Shown: positions 7,673 through 13,062 of the stretch, one piece after another
Layout of the letters: each line of letters begins with the position of its first letter
Position numbering within the stretch: position 1 is the stretch's first letter
Origin: Oryzihumus sp036391795
Lineage (GTDB): Bacteria; Actinomycetota; Actinomycetes; Actinomycetales; Dermatophilaceae
DNA length: 16,811 bases
NCBI RefSeq assembly: GCF_036391795.1
Contig: NZ_DASVZH010000019.1
Location: forward strand, 1 to 16,811
Direction of reading: 5' to 3'
Notes under the pieces: model-generated
What the model was told of the DNA's origin: nothing
Databases searched by the model: none
Seen by the model: the letters and a program-made list of their open reading frames with translations, nothing else
Translations under genes and position numbers: made by a program

Positions 7673-8860
7673 TCAGGCCCGGAGCACGACCGCCAGGCCC
7701 TGGCCGACGCCGATGCAGATCGCTGCGAGGCCCCAGCCGCCGCCTCGGCGGTGCAGCGCGTGGGCGAGCGACCCGATCACCCGCGCGCCGCTGCAGCCGA
7801 GCGGGTGTCCGATCGCGATCGCGCCGCCGTTGACGTTGACGATGGCCGGGTCGAGCTCGGGCCAGGAGCGCAGGCACGCCAGGGACTGCGCGGCGAACGC
7901 CTCGTTGAGCTCCACCGCGGCCAGGTCGCCCCAGCCGATCCCGGCCCGCTCCAGCGCCCGCTGCGCCGCCTCGACCGGGCCGATGCCGAACACGTGCGGG
8001 TCCACCCCGGAGGCGGCGCGGGAGACCACCCTGGCCAGCGGCTCCGGTGAGCCGAGTCGCTCCAGGCCGGCGTCGTCGGCGAGGAACAGCGCGGCCGCGC
8101 CGTCGTTGAGCGGCGAGGCGTTGCCAGCGGTCACCGTGCCGTCGGGCCGGAACACCGGCTTGAGCCGGGCCAGCCCCTCCACCGAGGCGTCGGCGCGGAT
8201 GCCCTCGTCGCGGGTGAGGTCGGTGCCCTCGACCGGGACCACCTCGGCGTCGTACACCCCCTCCTCCCACGCGCGCGCGGCGTTGCGGTGCGAGGCGACG
8301 GCGAACACGTCCTGCTCCTCGCGGCTGATCCCGAACTGGTCGGCCAGGATCTCGGCCCCCTCGCCGAGCGCCACCGTCCACTGCGCCGGCATGGCCGGGT
8401 TGACCATGCGCCAGCCCAGGGTGGTGGAGTGCAGCTGCTCGTGCCCGCGGGGGTAGCCGCGCTCCGGCTTCTGCAGCACCCACGGCGCCCGGCTCATCGA
8501 CTCGACCCCGCCGGCGAGGACGAGGTCGGCGTCGCCGGCGGCGATCGCGCGCGAGCCCTGGATCACCGCCTCCATGCCCGACCCGCACAGCCGGTTGACG
8601 GTCGCTCCCGGCACCGAGGTCGGCAGCCCGGCCAGCAGCGCCGCCATGCGGGCCACGTCGCGGTTGTCCTCACCGGCGCCGTTGGCGTCGCCGAGCAGCA
8701 CGTCGTCAACCCCGGCGGGGTCGAAGCCCCTCCCGGTATGCCGTGCCACGAGCTCGCGCACGACCGTCGCCGCCAGGTCGTCGGGGCGCACCCCGGCGAG
8801 CGCACCGGCATACCGTCCGATGGGGGTGCGGACCGCGTCGGCCACCCACACGTCGTTCAT
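7673..8860 (-). CDS. Acetyl-CoA acyltransferase (thiolase), PcaF/PaaJ-like
   Basis: Cytosolic thiolase of 395 aa that cleaves or forms 3-oxoacyl-CoA with CoA. All three catalytic residues are present: nucleophilic C92 in VNRLCGSGMEA, H352 in GGAIAIGHPLGCSG and C382 in ICIGVGQG. The stretch LLGDANGAGEDNRDVARMAA (55-74) and GWRMVNP (149-155) resemble 3-oxoadipyl-CoA thiolases PcaF/PaaJ more than FadA. No other aromatic or beta-oxidation gene is nearby, so the substrate stays open and I give no symbol. The ATG at 8860 has AGGAG (8867-8871) six bases upstream. The gene is divergent from the first DUF1996 gene and ends 48 bases before ctaA. It lies in the segment that interrupts the conserved ctaA-ABC-suf order, and carries two exact copies of the GGTATGCC word. 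Confidence 0.93.
   Translation of the reverse strand: MNDVWVADAVRTPIGRYAGALAGVRPDDLAATVVRELVARHTGRGFDPAGVDDVLLGDANGAGEDNRDVARMAALLAGLPTSVPGATVNRLCGSGMEAVIQGSRAIAAGDADLVLAGGVESMSRAPWVLQKPERGYPRGHEQLHSTTLGWRMVNPAMPAQWTVALGEGAEILADQFGISREEQDVFAVASHRNAARAWEEGVYDAEVVPVEGTDLTRDEGIRADASVEGLARLKPVFRPDGTVTAGNASPLNDGAAALFLADDAGLERLGSPEPLARVVSRAASGVDPHVFGIGPVEAAQRALERAGIGWGDLAAVELNEAFAAQSLACLRSWPELDPAIVNVNGGAIAIGHPLGCSGARVIGSLAHALHRRGGGWGLAAICIGVGQGLAVVLRA
8735..8742 (-). repeat. GGTATGCC word, copy 4 (in thiolase gene)
   Basis: Exact word. On the gene strand it reads CGG CAT ACC (Arg-His-Thr), a different reading frame from the Tyr-Ala copies, and supplies a rare CAT. Confidence 0.5.
8807..8814 (+). 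repeat. GGCATACC word, copy 5 (in thiolase gene)
   Basis: Exact word, in opposite orientation to the copy 72 bases away. On the gene strand it gives Arg-Tyr-Ala as CGG TAT GCC. Confidence 0.5.
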
Positions 8861-8967
8861 CAGCGACTCCTGTCCAGGTGAGGAACGCCACGAACCTTCT
8901 CACAGGGTCGTCTCCCGCCCATGGCGCAGGAGGGGCGGGGCCGTCCTGCGTCGCGGGGGTGAGGGAC

Positions 8968-8987
8968 CCTCGTCGCGCGGGACGAGG
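8968..8987 (+). other. Hairpin in the leader of the first DUF1996 gene
   Basis: CCTCGTC and GACGAGG flank a six-base loop in the 190-base divergent gap between the thiolase and the first DUF1996 gene. It lies about 60 bases before the GTG and could fold in the 5' leader. I see no riboswitch consensus and no clear promoter hexamers in this gap. Confidence 0.3.
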
Positions 8988-9050
8988 CCACATCCGCCGC
9001 GTCGCAGCACCGTGGGGGACGACATCCCTGGAACCGCGAAGGGGCCTGCA

Positions 9051-9956
9051 GTGACTCGACACCGTGACGTCGTCCGTCGGGCCCGGCGAGCCCGCACCGC
9101 GGGATGGCTGGCCGTCATGCTCGGGCTGGCCGCGGCCCTCGTGACCCTGCCCTCCGTGCCGGCCTCGGCCATGGCCAAGATCCAGTGCAAGCAGACCACC
9201 GGTACCGGCTACATCGACCCGATCGTGCACCACGACCAACCGATCGGCTACTCCCACCTGCACCAGTTCTTCGGCAACAACGCGTGGCTGGCCCTGGCCA
9301 ACCCGAACTGGGCGAACTACGCCAACCTCGTGGGCAAGGGCACGAACTGCGCCAACCTGGCGGACACGGCCGGCTACTGGTCGCCGGCCCTGCGCTACAC
9401 AGCGAGCGGGTCGGTCATCCCGGCGGTGGGGTTCTGGGCCTACTACCGCTCCTACGACGGCAGCAACATGGGACCGGGGATGGCGTTCCCGGCCGACACC
9501 CGCCTCGTGGCCACGGTGCACAACTGGACGTGCGGCCAGTTCGAGCGCCAGGCGCCGGTGCCCTACATCCCGGACTGCCACCGGGCCGACGGGAGGCCGG
9601 GGCACACGCTGACCGCCCACATCGACTTCCCGTCCTGCTGGAACGGCGTGCGGCCCTACCACCCGAACGCCCAGGTCGGCGACACCCGGGACAACCGCAA
9701 CTACGCCTACGCGGTCAACGGCGTCTGCCCGACGGGCTTCCCCTACAAGATGGTGCAGCTGCGGGAGACGATCGCGTACGCCTACCACGGCTACGGCACC
9801 GACGTTCAGGTCGCCAGCGACCCGATGATGGGGATGAGCGACGGCATGTCGATGCACGCCGACTTCTGGAACACGTGGAACCAGGCGGGGCTGCAGTCGC
9901 TCGTCGTCAACTGCATCTCCGGCACCGGGACGCGCACCAAGGCCCAGTGCGGCTGA
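9051..9956 (+). CDS. Secreted DUF1996 protein, copy 1
   Basis: A 301-aa exported protein of unknown function. The GTG at 9051 is chosen because AAGGGG (9039-9044) lies six bases upstream and the protein then opens with a proper signal peptide: Arg-rich start (RRARRAR at 9-15), hydrophobic core at about 19-33, likely cleavage after A40 (VPASA, then MAKIQC). The frame is open further upstream, but that part looks non-coding. The mature part has DUF1996 features: DPIVHHD (56-62), HLHQFFGNNAW (69-79), TAHIDFPSCWNG (188-199), CPTGFP (226-231), MHADF (268-272). Eight cysteines (46, 100, 161, 176, 196, 226, 288, 300) suggest four disulfides outside the cell. It is about 62% identical to the next gene over the mature region by my hand count, with no net gap. 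DUF1996 is also common in fungal secreted proteins. Confidence 0.9.
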   Translation: MTRHRDVVRRARRARTAGWLAVMLGLAAALVTLPSVPASAMAKIQCKQTTGTGYIDPIVHHDQPIGYSHLHQFFGNNAWLALANPNWANYANLVGKGTNCANLADTAGYWSPALRYTASGSVIPAVGFWAYYRSYDGSNMGPGMAFPADTRLVATVHNWTCGQFERQAPVPYIPDCHRADGRPGHTLTAHIDFPSCWNGVRPYHPNAQVGDTRDNRNYAYAVNGVCPTGFPYKMVQLRETIAYAYHGYGTDVQVASDPMMGMSDGMSMHADFWNTWNQAGLQSLVVNCISGTGTRTKAQCG

Positions 9957-9989
9957 GCCCCGCCCCCTGGTCACAGCCTTCATCTCCGC

Positions 9990-10033
9990 CCATCCCGCAT
10001 CGTGGGATGTCTTCGTCCCACGATCCGGGATGG
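9990..10033 (+). terminator. Long hairpin after DUF1996 copy 1, likely terminator
   Basis: An 18-base arm (9990-10007) pairs with 10016-10033 with a single C:C mismatch. Two further inner pairs are possible, leaving a 4-base loop. It starts 34 bases after the stop codon. There is no T run, so if it terminates it is of the T-less (I-shaped) kind common in actinobacteria. A protein-binding dyad is the alternative. Confidence 0.5.
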
Positions 10034-10240
10034 TTGATGACCGGATCCAGCACCGGTGCTCAGGTCCGATGCTGCCGGGTGGGTTCGCGCCCGTGGTCGG
10101 CCCGCCCTGCCCGAGTGGGTCCGAACCGGGCCACCGGTGTGGCGCAGGTCACCGGGTGTGGTTCCTGGGGTGACGGCGGACGGTCCGGGTCTCCCGGCGT
10201 CGTGCCCGGGTCGGTGAGGTTCCAGGCGGTCCGGAGACCT

Positions 10241-10260
10241 ACCGGGACCTAGGTCCCGAA
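10241..10260 (+). promoter_or_regulatory. DosR/DevR-like box upstream of DUF1996 copy 2
   Basis: ACCGGGACCTAGGTCCCGAA contains the perfect 16-base palindrome CGGGACCTAGGTCCCG. Against the mycobacterial dormancy-box consensus TTSGGGACTWWAGTCCCSAA it matches at 16 of 20 positions by hand count. It lies about 115 bases upstream of the second DUF1996 start, a normal distance for an activator. Binding by a DosR-type regulator is inference; no such regulator is in this window. Confidence 0.45.
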
Positions 10261-10321
10261 ACGCCGCAATGCCGGACAAGCAACGCGTCTCTGGACCAAA
10301 GGTCACGGCTTGGGCACTCTC

Positions 10322-10370
10322 GGGGACTGCGGCTCACCGGCCGTCTCTCCTGTCCCCTGTGAGGAGTCCC
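10322..10370 (+). other. Alternative leader pairings at the DUF1996-2 ribosome-binding site
   Basis: GGGGAC (10322-10327) can pair with GTCCCC (10352-10357), or its shifted form GGGACT (10323-10328) can pair with AGTCCC (10365-10370), which covers the end of the GAGGAG ribosome-binding site (10361-10366). The two are mutually exclusive. Short complementary runs are frequent in such GC-rich DNA, so this is weak. Confidence 0.2.
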
Positions 10371-10374
10371 ATCC

Positions 10375-11298
10375 ATGAGACACACGCCCCGGCATGCCGC
10401 GGTGGCCCTGTCGAGCCGACGGCTGCAGGTGGTCGCGATGGTCATGGCCGCCACGCTGGCACTGGTCGTCACCTCGCTGGTGTCGCAGTCGCGGTCCCAG
10501 CCGGCCCAGGCGATGGCCAAGATCAAGTGCAAGCAGACCACCGGCACCGGGCGGTTCGACCCGATCGTCCACCACGACGAGACGCCTCCGGTCGGACACA
10601 ACCACCAGTTCTTCGGCAACAACGCCTGGCTGTCCCTGCCCAACCCCAACGCCGCGAACCTGTCGGACCTGCAGGGCAAGGGCACGAACTGCGCCAACCC
10701 CAAGGACACGGCCGGCTACTGGGTGCCCGTCCTGCAGAACAAGACCACCAAGGCACCCGTCGCCGTGCAGGCGTTCACCGCGTACTACCGCAGCTTCGAC
10801 TTCAAGGAGTTCGGCCAGGGCCAGCCGCTGCCACCGGACACCCGGCTGGTCGCGGAGAAGCACAACTGGAGCTGCGGTCAGTACATGTCGGTCAAGCCGG
10901 TGCCCTACATCCCGGACTGCTCCGGCGCGACCGGCCAGCCCGGGTCGACGCTGACGGCGCACATCGACTTCCCGTCCTGCTGGAACGGGGTCAAGCCGAA
11001 CCACCCGGCGAGCCAGGTCGGTGACACCACGGACAACAAGAACTTCGCCTACGAGTCCGGCGGCGCGTGCCCCTCGGGCTTCCCGATCAAGGTCGTCGCC
11101 CTGCGGGAGACCATCTCCTACCATTACACCGGCCACGGCACCGACCTCGAGCTGTCCTCGGACGCCGAGCACGGCACCACCGACGGGCAGTCGCTGCACG
11201 CCGACTTCTTCAACGCCTGGGACACCGCCGGCATGGCCTCGATGGTGAAGAACTGCGTCAGCGGCACCGGCACGCCCACCGCGGCCGAGTGCGGCTGA
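10375..11298 (+). CDS. Secreted DUF1996 protein, copy 2
   Basis: A 307-aa exported protein of unknown function, paralogue of the preceding gene. The ATG at 10375 has GAGGAG (10361-10366) eight bases upstream. The signal peptide has a basic start with SSRRLQ (13-18, only loosely Tat-like), a hydrophobic core at about 19-36 and likely cleavage after A46 (QPAQA, then MAKIKC). Cysteines at 52, 106, 167, 182, 202, 232, 294 and 306 are each offset by exactly six from copy 1, and the histidines of VHHD and HNHQFFGNNAW are kept. The most divergent stretches are around 117-153 and 257-270, which may be where the copies differ in binding. It has its own upstream box and hairpins and is probably controlled separately from copy 1. 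Surface binding, adhesion or carbohydrate action are all possible; none can be shown. Confidence 0.9.
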   Translation: MRHTPRHAAVALSSRRLQVVAMVMAATLALVVTSLVSQSRSQPAQAMAKIKCKQTTGTGRFDPIVHHDETPPVGHNHQFFGNNAWLSLPNPNAANLSDLQGKGTNCANPKDTAGYWVPVLQNKTTKAPVAVQAFTAYYRSFDFKEFGQGQPLPPDTRLVAEKHNWSCGQYMSVKPVPYIPDCSGATGQPGSTLTAHIDFPSCWNGVKPNHPASQVGDTTDNKNFAYESGGACPSGFPIKVVALRETISYHYTGHGTDLELSSDAEHGTTDGQSLHADFFNAWDTAGMASMVKNCVSGTGTPTAAECG

Positions 11299-11307
11299 CC
11301 TGAGACG

Positions 11308-11340
11308 CGCCGGGCGCCCCGCGGCCACGGGGGCCCGGCG
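11308..11340 (+). terminator. Terminator-like hairpin after DUF1996 copy 2
   Basis: CGCCGGGC plus CCCCG pairs with CGGGGGCCCGGCG: 13 base pairs with one bulged G and a six-base loop, starting ten bases after the stop codon. There is no T run. Confidence 0.5.
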
Positions 11341-11359
11341 ACCAACCAGGGGCCTGGAC

Positions 11360-11394
11360 GGTCCGGACGTGTCGACAGGGGGCGCGTCCGGACC
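11360..11394 (+). repeat. Inverted repeat in the DUF1996-2 / ABC gap
   Basis: GGTCCGGACG (11360-11369) and CGTCCGGACC (11385-11394) are a perfect 10-bp inverted repeat with a 15-base loop. It is one of several successive dyads between the convergent genes; a smaller one, ACCCGG/CCGGGT, spans 11397-11419. Confidence 0.45.
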
Positions 11395-11419
11395 GGACCC
11401 GGGCCCACCGGTTCCGGGT

Positions 11420-11463
11420 GACCCCCGCAGCCGCAGGTGGAGAGACCTGTGGAGGCGGGGGTC
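11420..11463. terminator. Two-step hairpin, likely bidirectional terminator
   Basis: An outer perfect 9-bp stem, GACCCCCGC/GCGGGGGTC, then an AG/AG internal loop, then an inner 8-bp stem CCGCAGGT/ACCTGTGG with one G:T pair, closed by a six-base loop. It lies between two convergent transcription units and 34 bases past the end of the ABC permease gene, so it could end transcripts from either side. Confidence 0.5.
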
Positions 11464-11496
11464 CTCGCCGTTCGGGGGAGTGGCGCGCCCAGCGGC

Positions 11497-12243
11497 TCAG
11501 TCGCCCCAGCGGAAGGTGCGCGCGGCGACGACGGTCGCGACCGCGCCCCAGAGCACCAGGACCAGGACGGGTATGCCGGCCAGCCGGCCGTGCAGGAACG
11601 CGTCCCGCAGCCCGTCGGCCAGGGCGCTGGAGGGCAGGACCGTCGTCAGGTGGGACAGTCCGGCCGGCTGCTCGCTGCGCGGGATGATGACCCCGCCGAG
11701 GGCCAGCAGGACCACCCACACGAGGTTGGCGATGGCCAGGACGCCCTCGGCGCGGACCGTGCCGGCCAGCAGCAGCGCCAGGGCCACGAACGCCCAGGTG
11801 CCCAGCAGGGCGACGACCAGGGCCGGCAGCAGGCCGACCCAGCTCGGGTGCCAGCCCAGCGCCAGGCCGAGCCCGCCGATCACGACGAACTGCAGCAGCT
11901 CGACGGCGAGCACCGCGACCGACTTGGCCACGAGCAGGCCGCCGCGGCCGAGCGGGGTCACCCCGAGCAGGCGCAGCACCCCGTAGCGGCGGTCGAAGCC
12001 GGTCTGGATCGCCTGCCCGGTGAACGCGGTGGAGATGACGGCCAGGGCCAGCACCCCCGGCACCGCCACGTCGATCCGCCGGCCGGGGCCGAGCGAGGGG
12101 GTGTGGGCCAGGGCGAGCCCGACCAGGGCCAGGGCCGGCAGCACGATCGCGACGAGCAGCTGCTCGCCGTTGCGCAGCAGCGTGCCCGCCTCGAAGCGGG
12201 CCTGGGCCCGGACCCGGGTCCGCGGGGTCGCCGGGGCGCTCAT
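11497..12243 (-). CDS. ABC exporter permease (ABC-2 type)
   Basis: Membrane half of a two-gene ABC-2-type exporter. The 248-aa protein has about six hydrophobic helices, near 28-47, 57-75, 104-128, 137-162, 165-187 and 222-240, with the FDRRYGVLRLLGVTPLGR coupling-helix-like segment at 83-100 that is usual in this family. The ATG at 12243 overlaps the ATPase stop (ATGA) and has GGGAGGG (12250-12256) six bases upstream, so the frame's long upstream extension is a shadow of the ATPase gene. The pair corresponds in position to Rv1457c-Rv1458c next to sufR in M. tuberculosis, described there as an antibiotic-transport type system. The substrate is unknown. One rare ATA codon (Gly-Ile-Pro) lies in the GGTATGCC word at 11570-11577. 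Confidence 0.87.
   Translation of the reverse strand: MSAPATPRTRVRAQARFEAGTLLRNGEQLLVAIVLPALALVGLALAHTPSLGPGRRIDVAVPGVLALAVISTAFTGQAIQTGFDRRYGVLRLLGVTPLGRGGLLVAKSVAVLAVELLQFVVIGGLGLALGWHPSWVGLLPALVVALLGTWAFVALALLLAGTVRAEGVLAIANLVWVVLLALGGVIIPRSEQPAGLSHLTTVLPSSALADGLRDAFLHGRLAGIPVLVLVLWGAVATVVAARTFRWGD
11570..11577 (-). repeat. GGTATGCC word, copy 6 (in ABC permease gene)
   Basis: Exact word. On the gene strand it reads GGC ATA CC. (Gly-Ile-Pro), the second of the two ATA codons I found. Confidence 0.5.
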
Positions 12244-12950
12244 CGGGAACCCTCCCGGGTCAGCTCGAAGTAGACGTCCTCGAGGGTGCGTTCGCCGGTG
12301 ACCTCGGCGACCGATCCCTCGGCCACGGCGCGGCCGTGGTCGACGATGACGACGTGGTCGGCCAGGCGCTCGGCCTCCTCGAAGGAGTGGGTGGTGACCA
12401 CGACGGCGCAGCCGGTGTCGCGGGTCTCGCGCACGAGGTCCCACACGTCGAGGCGGGCGTGCGGGTCGAGGCCGGCGGTCGGCTCGTCGAGGAAGACCAC
12501 CTCGGGCCGGCCGACCAGGGCGGCGGCGAGGGCCACCCGCTGCTTCTGTCCGCCGGAGAGCCGGCGCACCGTGGTGCCGGCGAAGGCGTCGATGCCCAGC
12601 CGCTGCATGAGACCGTCGACGTCGACCGGCGTGGCGTAGAGGGAGGCCAGGTGGCGCAGCAGGCGCACCGGCTTCGCGCCGCCCGGGAGCCCGCCGTCCT
12701 GGAGCATCACCCCGACCCGGGCGCGGTGGGCGGCGGGGGAGGACCACGGGTCGGTCCCCAGGACGCGGACCTCGCCGCCGTCGGGGCGCTGCAGCCCCTC
12801 GGCGCACTCGATGGTCGTGGTCTTGCCGGCCCCGTTGGGGCCGAGCACGGCGGTGACCTGCCCGCTCGCGGCGCGCCACGACATACCGTCGACGGCGCGG
12901 CGGGGCCCGAACTGCCGGACCAGGTCGCGGACGGTCACGGCTTCGGTCAC
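12240..12950 (-). CDS. ABC exporter ATP-binding protein
   Basis: Cytoplasmic ATPase of the exporter, 236 aa with a complete set of motifs: Walker A GPNGAGKTT at 37-45, Q-loop Q84, signature LSGGQ at 131-135, Walker B VVFLDEP at 151-157 with catalytic Glu156, D-loop GLDP, and H-loop His188 (VTTH). It is the DrrA/CcmA-like class that pairs with ABC-2 permeases, here the overlapping downstream gene. The GTG at 12950 has no Shine-Dalgarno sequence; a TACACT element at 12963-12958 is seven bases upstream, so the mRNA is probably leaderless. It is divergent from the suf operon and shares its 109-base upstream gap, including the iron-box-like site. Confidence 0.95.
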   Translation of the reverse strand: MTEAVTVRDLVRQFGPRRAVDGMSWRAASGQVTAVLGPNGAGKTTTIECAEGLQRPDGGEVRVLGTDPWSSPAAHRARVGVMLQDGGLPGGAKPVRLLRHLASLYATPVDVDGLMQRLGIDAFAGTTVRRLSGGQKQRVALAAALVGRPEVVFLDEPTAGLDPHARLDVWDLVRETRDTGCAVVVTTHSFEEAERLADHVVIVDHGRAVAEGSVAEVTGERTLEDVYFELTREGSR

Positions 12951-12957
12951 GTGGGCG

Positions 12958-12963
12958 AGTGTA
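12958..12963 (-). promoter_or_regulatory. -10 element of a leaderless ABC-exporter promoter
   Basis: TACACT (TANNNT) on the minus strand ends seven bases before the ATPase GTG, and no ribosome-binding site lies between. No clear -35 is seen. Confidence 0.45.
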
Positions 12964-13008
12964 GGTCGCGCGCCCGGGTGACCCGTCTCACCCCCTGTCC
13001 GGGCGTTG

Positions 13009-13027
13009 TTAGGTGAGCCTGACTAGA
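13009..13027 (+). promoter_or_regulatory. IdeR/DtxR-like iron box upstream of sufR
   Basis: TTAGGTGAGCCTGACTAGA against TTAGGTTAGGCTAACCTAA matches at 13 of 19 positions (14 allowing either G or C at the centre); the left half is nearly perfect. An internal dyad GTTAGG-TGAG-CCTGAC spans 13008-13023. It lies at or just upstream of the -35 region of the proposed sufR promoter, and between the divergent ABC and suf promoters. Iron-dependent control is inferred; the direction (activation or repression) cannot be told. Confidence 0.5.
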
Positions 13028-13047
13028 GGTTCGGCCCCGAATTACGT

Positions 13048-13062
13048 CACAATGATGTTGTG
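13048..13062 (+). promoter_or_regulatory. Probable SufR operator over the sufR -10 and start codon
   Basis: CACAA-TGATG-TTGTG is a perfect 5+5 inverted repeat. Its left arm lies in the best -10 candidate (CACAAT, 13048-13053) and its right arm contains the GTG start codon (13060). Known SufR sites elsewhere are CAA...TTG dyads (CAAC-N6-GTTG); this one has CAA-N5-TTG geometry, so it is related but not identical. Binding here would block initiation, giving autorepression. Confidence 0.5.

Larger units (their letters stand above)
9957..10374 (+). other. 418-base gap between the two DUF1996 genes
   Basis: No convincing gene is seen on either strand. It holds a long hairpin at 9990-10033, a perfect 16-base palindrome at 10243-10258 inside a DosR-like box, a weaker related dyad (GACC-AAA-GGTC, 10294-10304) and alternative pairings before the second start codon (10322-10370). 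The size of the gap and its own signals suggest the two copies are transcribed separately. Confidence 0.6.

Noticed and set aside
8861..9050. A riboswitch (for example a c-di-AMP type, common before secreted cell-wall proteins of actinobacteria) upstream of DUF1996 copy 1
   Set aside because: A hairpin is present, but I could not recognise the conserved core of any riboswitch class here or before copy 2.
10294..10304. A second DosR-like site, GACC-AAA-GGTC, upstream of DUF1996 copy 2
   Set aside because: The centre is one base longer than in the strong palindrome and only about 9 of 14 core positions fit; kept as part of the gap description only.
10375..10512. A twin-arginine (Tat) signal in DUF1996 copy 2 (SSRRLQ)
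   Set aside because: The residues after the arginine pair do not fit the consensus well; an ordinary Sec signal explains the sequence equally well.
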